From positions 1 through 35,168 of the IMG/VR virus record IMGVR_UViG_3300011114_000282: DNA of 35,168 bases; one strand, written 5' to 3'. Of the stretch, positions 13,045-21,275 are shown in pieces. The first letter of the stretch is position 1; each line of letters opens with the position of its first letter. This DNA is from a virus. Below the pieces are notes generated by a model, which did no database searches, was not told the origin of the DNA, and saw only the letters and a program-made list of their open reading frames with translations. Made by a program: the position numbers and the translations under genes.

Positions 13045-13331
13045 AAGTTTTGCGAGAGCAAGGATATACCGTTGAAGTTGTTGAGAAATGGAATAGTTTT
13101 ACAAAAACTAGAAAAGACCTCTTTGACTTCATAGACATCTTGGCTATCAAGCGGGATGAGACTCTAGCAGTACAGGCTACAGCGTCCGGGGTGAGTGACA
13201 GGATAAAGAAGATTATGGCAAGTGAACTTTTACCGAAAGTGAGGGAAGCAGGATGGAAGATACAAGTGTGGGGCTGGCGCAAGTCAGCGAAGACAAAGAA
13301 GTATGTACTCAGGATAGAGGACATATCGTAG
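12975..13331 (+). CDS. Small phage protein, possible PD-(D/E)xK fold
   Basis: 118 residues. It starts at ATG 12975 inside the preceding gene (70-base overlap). SPTQRTLKVLREQGYTVEVV and then FDFIDILAIKRDETLAVQATA give a beta-Asp...beta pattern as in VRR-NUC or resolvase-like nucleases, but Gln replaces the usual Glu/Lys pair, so activity is doubtful. KIQVWGWRK precedes the C-terminal strand. Similar proteins sit near phage recombination genes. A long overlap with an HNH-type gene suggests that gene's end replaced the original upstream sequence. Confidence 0.65.
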   Translation: MDEIEKKHAPRKSVKTSPTQRTLKVLREQGYTVEVVEKWNSFTKTRKDLFDFIDILAIKRDETLAVQATASGVSDRIKKIMASELLPKVREAGWKIQVWGWRKSAKTKKYVLRIEDIS

Positions 13332-13420
13332 AACTTATCAACATGTCTATCCAACAACTGTGGGATATGGCATACAGGGCCGGTTACGAAGACGGCATGA
13401 CTTTTATTTCTAAGGATTAA
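13253..13420 (+). CDS. Small acidic hypothetical protein
   Basis: A frame open from ATG 13253 to TAA 13418-13420 encodes 55 residues, overlapping the previous gene by 79 bases. An internal ATG at 13343 gives 25 residues. The C-terminal part (MSIQQLWDMAYRAGYEDGMTF) resembles a short phage motif (LWDMAFRAG-DGM), so that part is likely translated; the start is uncertain. It ends two bases before the next gene. Confidence 0.5.
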   Translation: MEDTSVGLAQVSEDKEVCTQDRGHIVELINMSIQQLWDMAYRAGYEDGMTFISKD

Positions 13421-13422
13421 TC

Positions 13423-14271
13423 ATGGCAAGAGGTGGAACAGTAGGGATTCAGAAACCAGAAATCAAACTGGTTGCGAAGAAGAAACGGTCAGCAACTCCA
13501 GTTGTGGCAAAGAAAGTTAAGGCTCCTGTAAAGCCTCACCTCTTTGTAGCTACGCCTATGTATGGAGGTATGTGTACAGGTTACTTCACTAACTCATTGA
13601 TTAACATGACAAATGTTATGAAGAATGTTGGGTGGGATATGTCTTTCTCCAGCATGTTTAATGAGTCTCTCATCCAGCGTGGACGCAATGCTCTTGCCCA
13701 CCAGTTTATGAAGACCAAGTGTACGCACCTGTTGTTCATTGACGCAGACATTAAGTTTGATGCCAACGACATCATCCCTATGGTCTTGGCAGACAAGGAC
13801 ATCATCTGCGGTATCTACCCTAAGAAGGAAATCAACTGGCACGGGGTAGAGCAAGCAGTTAAGCAGGGTGTGCCTCCGCAAGAACTCTCCAAGCGTACAG
13901 GTGCGCTAGTGGTTAACCTTGTGGGATACGAAGGTGCAGTCACTGTGCCTGTGGATAAACCTGTGGAAATCTGGGCTGGTGGCACTGGTTTTATGCTTAT
14001 CAAGCGCAAGGTGTTTGACAAGCTGAAGAAAAAGGTCAATGCCTACAACAATGATGTGGCTGTCCTGTCTAGCACTATCCAGCCAGCAGAGCGCATCACT
14101 GAATACTTTGCTTGCAGTATTGAGCCGGGGACAGAGCGTCTACTGTCAGAGGACTATCACTTCTGCCGGGTAGCGCGAGAGAACGGCATCAAGATACACG
14201 CAGCGCCGTGGGTACGTCTGGGCCACTTTGGAACATATCTTTTTGAGGGCGGCTTGCTGCCAGCGCCATGA
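13423..14271 (+). CDS. Glycosyltransferase-like protein
   Basis: 282 residues. After a Lys/Ala-rich N-terminal extension (about 1-38) comes HLFVATPMYGGMCTGYF, ESLIQRGRNALAHQF and CTHLLFIDADIKF with DAD at 107-109, the GT-A DxD motif. WAGGTGFMLIKRKVF and LSEDYHFCRVARENG with the acidic LSED fit the catalytic and acceptor side. I recognise the layout from phage GT-like proteins; the sugar and acceptor are unknown. ATGA-coupled to a SAM methyltransferase, so the two may act on the same product. The basic extension is unusual and might contact DNA or a virion. Confidence 0.8.
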   Translation: MARGGTVGIQKPEIKLVAKKKRSATPVVAKKVKAPVKPHLFVATPMYGGMCTGYFTNSLINMTNVMKNVGWDMSFSSMFNESLIQRGRNALAHQFMKTKCTHLLFIDADIKFDANDIIPMVLADKDIICGIYPKKEINWHGVEQAVKQGVPPQELSKRTGALVVNLVGYEGAVTVPVDKPVEIWAGGTGFMLIKRKVFDKLKKKVNAYNNDVAVLSSTIQPAERITEYFACSIEPGTERLLSEDYHFCRVARENGIKIHAAPWVRLGHFGTYLFEGGLLPAP

Positions 14272-14819
14272 AATTCTCACAAGATTGGTTTAGCCAAAAC
14301 ATTCCTAACTTTGAGGCTTGCGCTGCCAAGCTGCCTGACAACAGCGCATTCTTGGAGATAGGAAGTTTTGAGGGTAGGTCAACGTGCTGGATGCTCCAGA
14401 ACATGTTGTCCTACGATGGCACGATGGTCTGCGTAGATACTTTTGAGGGAGGCGAGGAACATGCTGGCCTTGACCTTTCTGAACTACGAAAGACCTTTGA
14501 CTCTAACGTAGATGAGGCATCAGATGAGAACCAAGCCATTGAGGTCTTAGCCAAGACATCTTGGGAGGCTTTGAGCGAGTTGGTGTATTTGGATTTTACG
14601 TTCGATTTCATCTATGTTGATGGCAACCACCAAACACCAGAGGTGCTGCTGGATGCTTGTCTCGCATTCAAATTATTGGAGCCAAAAGGCATTATGCTGT
14701 TTGACGATTACGCTGGCGGGGCTGGCGTAGGCGCAGCGGTAGATGCCTTTCTCAAGGCCTACAAGGGGCAGCACAAAGTAATTCTGAAGAACTACCAGTT
14801 AGCCATTCAGAAGACTTAG
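14268..14819 (+). CDS. Class I SAM-dependent methyltransferase
   Basis: 183 residues. FLEIGSFEGRST at 28-39 is motif I of the Rossmann methyltransferases, MVCVDTFEGGEE supplies the acidic end of strand 2, FIYVDGNHQTPEV (114-126) and IMLFDDYAGG (142-151) match the Methyltransf_24 / sugar O-methyltransferase-like group. Coupled to the upstream glycosyltransferase, it could methylate a transferred sugar. It ends the rightward unit and overlaps the first convergent gene by four bases tail to tail. Confidence 0.85.
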   Translation: MKFSQDWFSQNIPNFEACAAKLPDNSAFLEIGSFEGRSTCWMLQNMLSYDGTMVCVDTFEGGEEHAGLDLSELRKTFDSNVDEASDENQAIEVLAKTSWEALSELVYLDFTFDFIYVDGNHQTPEVLLDACLAFKLLEPKGIMLFDDYAGGAGVGAAVDAFLKAYKGQHKVILKNYQLAIQKT

Positions 14820-15043
14820 CGGCAACCCCACCGCTTTCTAGCGGCTTTCCCCCGTTCACCTGTCCAAGATTTACTGCGAGCGCAGAAGGACTTGTGACGG
14901 GGGCCAGACTTAGTAGGTGCTTTCAAGTTACTACCTGTAGCCCTATTTGCCTTTGCCCTACCTTTGGCGGTAAGACCACCACCTTTTTTGACAGACAGCT
15001 TCTCGCCTCTGCCAACAGAAAGATTGGGGAACTTCTTTTTCAT
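14816..15043 (-). CDS. Small basic conserved phage protein
   Basis: 75 residues, about one third Lys/Arg. LSVKKGGGLTAKGRAKANRATGS is a well-known phage/metagenome pattern (a short DUF family; I do not recall its number with certainty), followed by RHKSFCARSK. Basic, Gly-rich and probably disordered; nucleic-acid or virion binding is likely. It is the last gene of the late unit, coupled by ATGA to the endolysin. A CCGCT/AGCGG hairpin lies in its 3' end (14831-14844). Confidence 0.75.
   Translation of the reverse strand: MKKKFPNLSVGRGEKLSVKKGGGLTAKGRAKANRATGSNLKAPTKSGPRHKSFCARSKSWTGERGKAARKRWGCR
14831..14844. terminator. Weak hairpin at the convergence point
   Basis: CCGCT (14831-14835) and AGCGG (14840-14844) form a 5-bp stem with loop TTCT where the two transcription units collide. 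A T-run is absent on either strand, so termination is doubtful; collision of polymerases may be the real boundary. Confidence 0.3.
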
Positions 15044-15378
15044 ACATTCCTTTCAAAGTGGGGGCAGTCCACAAGGCTTTTGAAGTTGCCACCCCACCTA
15101 TTCTTGGAGTACAGGCTTTCCCAATAAGCGCCGATAGGGGCAAGTATGCCCTTGTCCCAGATTATCTTTCCGTCTTTAAAGAAGTTCAAGTCTATGGCGC
15201 AGCGTTTCAAGTGGATGGAATCCATAGTCTTAGAGCGCCCGGTCTTGAAATAGATAGCCTGTTGTTCTGGGGTACGGGCTAGTTCACCGCCAGTGACTAC
15301 AAAACCTTGGTCTGTGGCGTACTGGATGAGTTTGCACATGTCCAGCAAGAATGCTGCTTGCTCTTGATTAAGGCTCAT
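15040..15378 (-). CDS. M15-type peptidoglycan endopeptidase, endolysin
   Basis: 112 residues, a minimal single-domain enzyme. The zinc site is visible: R35 in GGELARTPEQQ, then SIHLKRCAIDLNF with H56 and D63, and DCPHFE with H107, as in VanY / L-alanyl-D-glutamate peptidases. It cuts the peptide stems of peptidoglycan during lysis. There is no signal peptide or wall-binding domain, so it needs the holin encoded immediately upstream (ATGA overlap). Confidence 0.9.
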   Translation of the reverse strand: MSLNQEQAAFLLDMCKLIQYATDQGFVVTGGELARTPEQQAIYFKTGRSKTMDSIHLKRCAIDLNFFKDGKIIWDKGILAPIGAYWESLYSKNRWGGNFKSLVDCPHFERNV

Positions 15379-15887
15379 TTTCCATTCCTTATGTCTGCAA
15401 GTTTTTCAATGGTTCTGCCGCCAAAGTAGGCTCCCATGATGAGCATTCCCCAATTGCCAAGCAGGGTGACGTAGCTTTGATTGGCGTTTAGGCCAAAGGC
15501 CGACATCATGGCAAACAGGAAATAGCCCGTAAAGATAGCTACAAGGCTCAAGGGGCGAATGTTTTTGGACAGCCAAGAGTCAGACCCCATATCTGCCTTC
15601 CAGCGGTCAGATACGTTGTTGTCTTCATTCTGTGCAGCTTGGGCAAAGACTTTGATGGTGTCTAGTTCCATCCGGGCTTTTTGGATGCCAAGTTCTATCA
15701 GGCGTTCTTCATGGTCATACTGAAGCTGGCGTAGCTTGGCAACATCTTCCGGGGTAGGAGCATCTGGAATCTTGACTCCAAAGGTGTTTTCGACCACTTC
15801 CTTTCCTTTGGCTTGAATGGCAGAGGACAGTAGTCCTAGTCCGTTCTCAGCAAGGGTTCCAAGCAATGACGCAACTATAGGAATCAT
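15375..15887 (-). CDS. Holin, GTA-type three-helix family
   Basis: 170 residues from ATG 15887, which shares its A with the previous stop and has GGAG eight bases upstream. An amphipathic N-terminal helix (residues 2-22), a charged helical middle (LRQLQYDHEERLIELGIQKA) and two C-terminal membrane helices (about 112-132 and 138-157) match the holin family first described in gene-transfer agents. It would open the inner membrane to release the endolysin encoded next. Confidence 0.8.
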   Translation of the reverse strand: MIPIVASLLGTLAENGLGLLSSAIQAKGKEVVENTFGVKIPDAPTPEDVAKLRQLQYDHEERLIELGIQKARMELDTIKVFAQAAQNEDNNVSDRWKADMGSDSWLSKNIRPLSLVAIFTGYFLFAMMSAFGLNANQSYVTLLGNWGMLIMGAYFGGRTIEKLADIRNGK

Positions 15888-16360
15888 CAGTGTTTCTCCA
15901 TCAAAAGTGTTAGCCACCACACACTAAACGCTAGTACCAATAAGACGATACCACCACCGAGCAGCCAGTTCAGTAGTTCGTCTATTTCTTCTTTTTTTTT
16001 CTTAGCTTTTTTCTCATCCAAGATTTCTTGCTTCTTGCGGTTCTGGATGATGTTGTTGCGTTCTATCAGGAGCTGCTGCCAGAGGTCAGCGTGACCAGAA
16101 AGAACCATCCACTGATTCAACTCTTTCTCAGCGTCATCTAACCGCTTGGCTTGCATGACAATCTCAAACGCCTGTGCAGTGTCAGACATTTGAAAGACAG
16201 ACCTTGGCTTGGATGCTTCCTTCTGGACAACATCCTTGGCCTCAAAAAAGCGCATCATTTCCCCGCTGATAGCGTGGATGTCCTTGCCCATTTTGATTGC
16301 TGCTTGAACCCCTTTTATTGCGGCTTGGGCTGTCGCAAAGGCTGTGATGGGGTCAATCAC
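15887..16360 (-). CDS. Membrane-anchored coiled-coil protein next to holin
   Basis: 157 residues, starting at GTG 16360 (MIDPITAFATAQAAIKG). A long helical region with a Lys-rich stretch (EKKAKKKKEEIDELL) leads into one hydrophobic helix near 133-154 (LLGGGIVLLVLAFSVWWLTLL). The family occurs in environmental phages; I know no proven role. Position before holin and endolysin suggests a lysis accessory, but the C-terminal anchor differs from an i-spanin, which is anchored at its N-terminus. Confidence 0.7.
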   Translation of the reverse strand: MIDPITAFATAQAAIKGVQAAIKMGKDIHAISGEMMRFFEAKDVVQKEASKPRSVFQMSDTAQAFEIVMQAKRLDDAEKELNQWMVLSGHADLWQQLLIERNNIIQNRKKQEILDEKKAKKKKEEIDELLNWLLGGGIVLLVLAFSVWWLTLLMEKH

Positions 16361-16369
16361 ACTTACACC

Positions 16370-16720
16370 TTATAGGCCTTCACCCGGCGTAAAGTAACAT
16401 TCAGAAGTAGTGGACTCTGTGATAAACGCAATGTAAGTGTTTCCAGTAGATAGCTGGTTAGGCACAGTGTAGACAATCTGATTGCCCGGAGACACCAACA
16501 TAGAGTATTGCGGATTGCCCGGAGTGGGAACAACCGCAGTTACAGATGCGTTAGAACTGACCACAAAATACACAGGCTTGCCGCCTTGTGTAGATTCATG
16601 GCTAGACACCAGCAACTGATTGCAGGGGCTGTCCGCAGTGATAGTTATCCGCTGGCTAGTGGTGGTAGCGTTAGCTTGATAGGTTTTCCCCATCGCTTGA
16701 AAAGCAATGTTATTAGCCAT
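16370..16720 (-). CDS. Small beta-rich virion protein, TPGEGL terminus
   Basis: 116 residues, Ser/Thr-rich with alternating beta pattern (TSQRITITADSPCNQLLV) and ending YFTPGEGL. A second window protein at 25559-25888 ends YITPGDGL, so the two likely share a C-terminal fold. Probably a fibre-tip or decoration protein. The start shares a base with the previous stop. Confidence 0.65.
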   Translation of the reverse strand: MANNIAFQAMGKTYQANATTTSQRITITADSPCNQLLVSSHESTQGGKPVYFVVSSNASVTAVVPTPGNPQYSMLVSPGNQIVYTVPNQLSTGNTYIAFITESTTSECYFTPGEGL

Positions 16721-16938
16721 CAGTACACCTTGCTGCCGCCGCCAGAAGTAGGACTATGTTTGGTGTCATAGGTGGGTGTGCCTGAGAAGTCAAACACAGA
16801 CCGAAAGCCACCCTTGGGAAGCTGACCCGGCTCCCAACGTGCGGCCCCTGCGCTGCCGTCACGGGGCAACTGTGGGCGCACAGACTTGGCTACCTGTTGA
16901 TTCAAATCATGAGGACGTTGGTGTTCTCTCTTGGACAT
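16720..16938 (-). CDS. Small Pro/Gly-rich hypothetical protein
   Basis: 72 residues, low complexity and probably disordered, with RPQLPRDGSAGAARWEPG and a C-terminus SGGGSKVY. AGGAG lies seven bases before the ATG. It overlaps the upstream membrane-protein gene by 32 bases. No function recognised. Confidence 0.6.
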   Translation of the reverse strand: MSKREHQRPHDLNQQVAKSVRPQLPRDGSAGAARWEPGQLPKGGFRSVFDFSGTPTYDTKHSPTSGGGSKVY

Positions 16939-17128
16939 TAACTTTCTCCTTTGCGGTTACCGTAAGATACGCGAAAAACACATAGATTGCTAGTGCCGAG
17001 ACACGCTCCCACCCCATTCCCCACATCGTCCAGCATCCAAGACCGAACGAAGTTAGAAGGGAAACGATAGTTATTAGACGGTCTGAAATGACACCTAACG
17101 CTATGCGTACGACTGCTGTTGCATCCAT
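16907..17128 (-). CDS. Small two-helix membrane protein
   Basis: 73 residues with hydrophobic segments at about 18-38 (RLITIVSLLTSFGLGCWTMW) and 42-58 (ERVSALAIYVFFAYLTV), then a charged tail. GAGGG lies upstream. Size, two helices and a charged end resemble class II holins, so it may be a second holin or antiholin beside the GTA-type one. The lysis genes are about 1 kb further along. Confidence 0.65.
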   Translation of the reverse strand: MDATAVVRIALGVISDRLITIVSLLTSFGLGCWTMWGMGWERVSALAIYVFFAYLTVTAKEKVNVQERTPTSS

Positions 17129-17166
17129 GATATAAACCCTCTGCTGATTGAGAAGTAATCATCTTA

Positions 17167-17373
17167 TCACTTCTCATCATCATCGTCTAACCCAAATCCA
17201 CTGCCCCACTCAGAATCTGAGTCTTTCAGCTTCAATTGCTCCAGTTTCAAGGCGCGGTCAATCACCCGCATCTTGTCCGTGATGCTGGCGGTAGGGTCAT
17301 TGGTAACGGATGCCATCAGGCTATTGATAGCTGATTCCAGTTCCGGGTTAATGCCTTTTGATTTCTTGCTCAT
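17167..17373 (-). CDS. Small acidic hypothetical protein
   Basis: 68 residues: INPELESAINSLMASVTNDP, TDKMRVIDRALKLEQLKLKD, then GFGLDDDDEK. Helical with an acidic tail. This pattern is familiar from environmental phages next to large virion proteins; role unknown. Two bases separate it from the preceding stop. Confidence 0.65.
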   Translation of the reverse strand: MSKKSKGINPELESAINSLMASVTNDPTASITDKMRVIDRALKLEQLKLKDSDSEWGSGFGLDDDDEK

Positions 17374-17375
17374 GA

Positions 17376-18791
17376 TTAATCCTGTAGGGGTCTAGTTACC
17401 GTGCCAGCAGCCGTAACCGCTGGAAGGCCGGGAGGTACATATTTTCCTACCTTGGGTGGCAACAAAGTGGGATTTTTCTCATAAGCCCGTTGTAAGGCTC
17501 TGGCTGCACGGGTTCTGGTTCCTGTCAGGGCAGATGCCATATCCGCGCCTGTACCCAAGGCTTTTCCAAGAACGTCCTCTCCACCAGTAGCGCCACGCCC
17601 TGCTGTTTCCCACCGAGCGCGTAACTTCAATTCCCGTCCCATCTCGCCGAGCTGGTCAATGTCACCGGCTGCGCCACGGCGTACACCGCTACGGCGCTGA
17701 CCAAGCATATTGCCAAGTTTCTCAAGACTGATATTTCCTTGCTGGATTCCATTGCCTCTAAGCAAGTCTTCCAAAACTACCGTGTTGCGGTATTGCGGCC
17801 TGATTTCCGCAAGTTTGGCAGCAATCTCTGGATGGTTCTTGGCAACAGATTGGTCAATGACATCTATGAGTTCGTATATCTGGTGAGCATCTTGCCTGTT
17901 GGTGGCAGACCGCGCACTTGCCATCAAGTCAGAACGAATGCGTTGCAGTGCATCTCCTTCAATGGCAAAAGTGCTTGGTTTTGCACCAGTTGCCCGTGTA
18001 AGAGATTCATAGTTGTCCAGCACCGTCTGGGCTGTTTTCTTTACCGCATTGACCTGTGCGTTGGCTGGCAACTGCATCTCATTGTTTGCCAATGAACGTA
18101 ATGCGCTGACTGCCTCTTCATCAATCTTAAAATCTTTGCCCTTGTACAGCTTGTTAAATTCTTCACCAAGGTCTTTCAACCGGCTGCGAACAAACTCAGG
18201 ATTGATTTCATTGACTTCTTTACCTGTGGCTTTTGAGGCCAAACGGTTAGCAAGGGCTTGATTCTCTTCCGAAAAGAAAGCAGCACCTTTTGATGGCAGC
18301 GGAACATCTTGCCGAACTTGGGCAGGAGATAGCTTAAATCCCAAATCTTCTGCTGCTTTTGCATAGGCTCCACTTGTCTTAGAAGGTGCGCCCAATATAG
18401 CTTTTACACCGCCTTTGACAAGACCGGGCAAAGATGTACCAAGTCCACCAAGAATTTCACCGGCTGTTTGGTAACCAGATACTTCTTCCCTTGGTTTTTT
18501 GATGCCAATTTTGCTCAAGACTTTTTGTGCTTCTTCAGTAGTAGGAAGGATGGTTTCTCTGCCAGTGCCAAACACACCACCTTCTTTTCTAAACTTTTCA
18601 GTTTCTTCTTTGTCGCGCAGACCAAGAGCCTCTGGAATAACGTCAGCACCAAACTTTTCTAGTTCACCGGGGCCACCAACAAAACCAGTGACCGCGCCAT
18701 ACAAACCAGCACCAGCCTTTTCACCCAAGGTAGGTTCTGTTGGTGCGTCAGGAGTAAAGCGACTAGATGGTTTATCGGCTTTGAATGGCAT
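17376..18791 (-). CDS. Large helical virion protein, possible ejection protein
   Basis: 471 residues from ATG 18791 (GGGAG five bases upstream). The N-terminal part has Gly/Ala-rich segments (KAGAGLYGAVTGFVGGPG), the middle and C-terminal parts are long helices (AEDLGFKLSPAQVRQD, LRSLANNEMQLPANAQV, LQRIRSDLMASARSATNRQDA). No enzymatic motif is seen. Three large Ala/Gln-rich genes follow the tail genes in line; in podoviruses such genes encode internal proteins ejected into the cell. That assignment is inference. Confidence 0.6.
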   Translation of the reverse strand: MPFKADKPSSRFTPDAPTEPTLGEKAGAGLYGAVTGFVGGPGELEKFGADVIPEALGLRDKEETEKFRKEGGVFGTGRETILPTTEEAQKVLSKIGIKKPREEVSGYQTAGEILGGLGTSLPGLVKGGVKAILGAPSKTSGAYAKAAEDLGFKLSPAQVRQDVPLPSKGAAFFSEENQALANRLASKATGKEVNEINPEFVRSRLKDLGEEFNKLYKGKDFKIDEEAVSALRSLANNEMQLPANAQVNAVKKTAQTVLDNYESLTRATGAKPSTFAIEGDALQRIRSDLMASARSATNRQDAHQIYELIDVIDQSVAKNHPEIAAKLAEIRPQYRNTVVLEDLLRGNGIQQGNISLEKLGNMLGQRRSGVRRGAAGDIDQLGEMGRELKLRARWETAGRGATGGEDVLGKALGTGADMASALTGTRTRAARALQRAYEKNPTLLPPKVGKYVPPGLPAVTAAGTVTRPLQD

Positions 18792-18793
18792 GA

Positions 18794-20263
18794 TTACTCC
18801 CAAGTTCCAGAAACACCATCAATGGTTACTTTGTCGCCAGCTTTCAGCGTTCCAGCTTTGAATGCTGCCTCTGCTTCCGCTTCTGACCTGTAAGACTTAC
18901 CGCCTTTGACTTTGCTTTCGGTGACTTCTCCAATGGTTTGTCTACCACCGCTTGCAGCTTTGATAACGTCATTGACTGAGTATGGAATTGCTTTCTCAAT
19001 ACGCTCAACAAGTTTTGACGCTACTTCTGCTTGACCTTTAGGCATCAAACCAGACTCAATTGCTGGACGAATGTTCTCAACAGCAATACGGCGAACGTCA
19101 GCAAGTTTCAACGCAACTTTGTACGGGTCATCCGTACCAGAGTTAATGTATGTGCCACTTGCCATCTGCTTAGAAAGTTCAGACAAGCCGCTTGCCGCAC
19201 CACTTGCTTCAATAGCCGCAAGGTTACGTCCAAGGCCTGTGAACAATGTATTCATCATGTCCGCTTCTCTGGAGGATACTTTCCTACCAATTGTGTTGCG
19301 AACATAATTAGTCATGCCATCTTTGGTTTGCAAATTTGGCATTACGCCAGTAGTTGTTCCAGTTGGCAATTCTTTGATGGCTTCTACGGCAGAGGCAACA
19401 CCACCCAAAGCATTAACAGCACGTTGTGCCATCATGGTTTGTTGCGACACACGCTCTGACTTGCCTTCTGCTCTGAGTTGAGCAGCAAGCCTCATCTCTT
19501 GTTCTCTGTCCAAAACACGCTGACGCTCTTGTACTGCACGGTCTTCTATTTTTTCTTTACGCAGACGTTCGCCTTCTATGGCTTTGTCCAAAGATTTTCT
19601 GACTTCTTTTGCTCTTTCATACGCAGCAACTAGACCGTTCTTTTCTGCATACGTTTTCATAAAGTCAGCACCAGCCGCTGCAAAAGCAGCACCAGCACGT
19701 TCGTCAGCAGCACGTTTGTCGCGGGTAAACTCTTCTAGCGAGTGCTTCAACTCTGTTTCCAAGAAATTAGCTTTTTGCTGCAAAGCCTTGAAGTTCTTGT
19801 CAAACTTGACTTGCTCTTCTTTAAACAAATCAGCACGGCCTTTCTGGTGGCCTTCCAACATGCCATTCATAGCGTGCATGGCTTGCATAGCATTTTGCTT
19901 GCCGCCAGCACCAATAGCAAAGCCAATGACGTTGATAAGAGAAAACAAAGCCGCTTGGTCTTGCAAATTCTCTTTGGTGGGCGCAAAGTGCTCTTCCATC
20001 AAAGCCTTGTCAACCATACCCTTTTGTTCGCGGATAGGTGCTTCTCTCTCCGCTTGACGCTGAGTAAGTTCTTCTGTTGACCGAACTTTTGATTCTGCTT
20101 GTTCAGCAGTGCGTTTTGCTTCTGACTCTGCTTTTTTGATTTCTAACTCTTGGAGTTTTTGTCCAGCACCCAACTCTTCTTGCACAGCGGTATCCCGCTT
20201 AGAAGTAAGTTCTTGGATAGGGTCTGTAACCCCTGTCAGTGATTTAAGGGTAGCGGTAGCCAT
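18794..20263 (-). CDS. Coiled-coil virion protein, possible ejection protein
   Basis: 489 residues. Residues 1-90 and about 150-270 are strongly coiled-coil (ELEIKKAESEAKRTAEQAES, RAVQERQRVLDREQEMRLAA). A Met/Gly/Ala stretch with hydrophobic character lies at about 105-140 (LINVIGFAIGAGGKQ). The C-terminus has a short beta domain ending DKVTIDGVSGTWE, similar to SH3-like tails of other phage proteins. No catalytic residues seen. Context suggests an internal or tail-tube protein. Confidence 0.6.
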   Translation of the reverse strand: MATATLKSLTGVTDPIQELTSKRDTAVQEELGAGQKLQELEIKKAESEAKRTAEQAESKVRSTEELTQRQAEREAPIREQKGMVDKALMEEHFAPTKENLQDQAALFSLINVIGFAIGAGGKQNAMQAMHAMNGMLEGHQKGRADLFKEEQVKFDKNFKALQQKANFLETELKHSLEEFTRDKRAADERAGAAFAAAGADFMKTYAEKNGLVAAYERAKEVRKSLDKAIEGERLRKEKIEDRAVQERQRVLDREQEMRLAAQLRAEGKSERVSQQTMMAQRAVNALGGVASAVEAIKELPTGTTTGVMPNLQTKDGMTNYVRNTIGRKVSSREADMMNTLFTGLGRNLAAIEASGAASGLSELSKQMASGTYINSGTDDPYKVALKLADVRRIAVENIRPAIESGLMPKGQAEVASKLVERIEKAIPYSVNDVIKAASGGRQTIGEVTESKVKGGKSYRSEAEAEAAFKAGTLKAGDKVTIDGVSGTWE

Positions 20264-20265
20264 TT

Positions 20266-21273
20266 TTATGCTCCCGGTGTCGCAGCAGGTGCGCCAGCCA
20301 CTTGTGGTGCAGCGCCATACATTGTTCTGGCAATGTTGTTGAAGTAGTTGCTAGTCAACTGGTTAACGTACTGGTCAGCTTGCATACCAACTTTGATAGC
20401 GCCGGTCATGATGTTGTCAGCAATGCCAGACAGTTTCAAACCGTAGTCATACTGCTGTTGCAACAACTGCTGACGGAAAGCCTCTACTTGCGCTGCCGCT
20501 TGCTGTGCGCCTACACCTCCACGTTTTTCCGCACCCTGCGCTGCCTGTGCTTGTACTGCTTGCAATTGCTGTTGACCAACAGGAGTTAGTTCTCCACGTT
20601 GTGCTTTTGCAATCATGTCTTGTGCTTGCGCCCGGTAAGGTGCAGCCATAGCTTGCATCTCTTCTTTGCCAGCTTGTCCAGCACGGGCTGCTTGTTGTGC
20701 TTGATAACCGCCAACAAGTGCTTGCAAAGTGCCAATTCCAAGTTTTGCAAGTGTCTCTTCTTTTAGGCCCGTAGCTTTAGATGCTCTGCCTAACAAATCA
20801 GCATCTGCTTTTGCTTCTGTAGGTTGTACGCCAGCTAACGCAGCAGCTTGGTCTGCATACTGCCTACCAACACCGTATTGTTGATATTGTTGCGGCACAC
20901 TAAGTTGAGGAGCCTCAAATGCTTGAGGGTCAGTTCTTCGCAGATAGTCAACTGCTTTTTTTCTGTCTTCGTCAGAAGGCGCAGTAACGTCAATAGCAGG
21001 AGTAGTGCTATCTGTTGGGACGGGTGGCAAATCAGTTTGTACCTGCGTCACTGGTGCTTGGAAGTTTTCAAATCCAGCTTCTTCATCTTCATAAGACGGA
21101 ATACCTGTGTCTGCGTGTGGTTTGCCAGAACCTCCCCGTGCTTTTAGCAGGTCTGCTTCCTCTTGGTTGATATACGCAAGCATGTGACCGGGCGGGGCTT
21201 TCTTTTGCAAGAGCCGGGCAATTTGACGGACATCGCCGCCAACAGAAGTTAGTTTTCTGACTGCTGATACCAT
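20266..21273 (-). CDS. Gln/Ala-rich virion protein
   Basis: 335 residues. The start contains PPGHMLAYINQEEADLLKA and RGGSGKPHADTGIPSY, a motif (AYI-x-x-EEA-x-LL...GGSG...G-PS) repeatedly seen in environmental phage virion proteins. The middle is disordered (Pro/Thr), and the C-terminal half is Ala/Gln-rich helix (QQQLQAVQAQAAQGAEKRGG). It probably works with the two neighbouring large proteins. Confidence 0.6.
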   Translation of the reverse strand: MVSAVRKLTSVGGDVRQIARLLQKKAPPGHMLAYINQEEADLLKARGGSGKPHADTGIPSYEDEEAGFENFQAPVTQVQTDLPPVPTDSTTPAIDVTAPSDEDRKKAVDYLRRTDPQAFEAPQLSVPQQYQQYGVGRQYADQAAALAGVQPTEAKADADLLGRASKATGLKEETLAKLGIGTLQALVGGYQAQQAARAGQAGKEEMQAMAAPYRAQAQDMIAKAQRGELTPVGQQQLQAVQAQAAQGAEKRGGVGAQQAAAQVEAFRQQLLQQQYDYGLKLSGIADNIMTGAIKVGMQADQYVNQLTSNYFNNIARTMYGAAPQVAGAPAATPGA

Positions 21274-21275
21274 GA

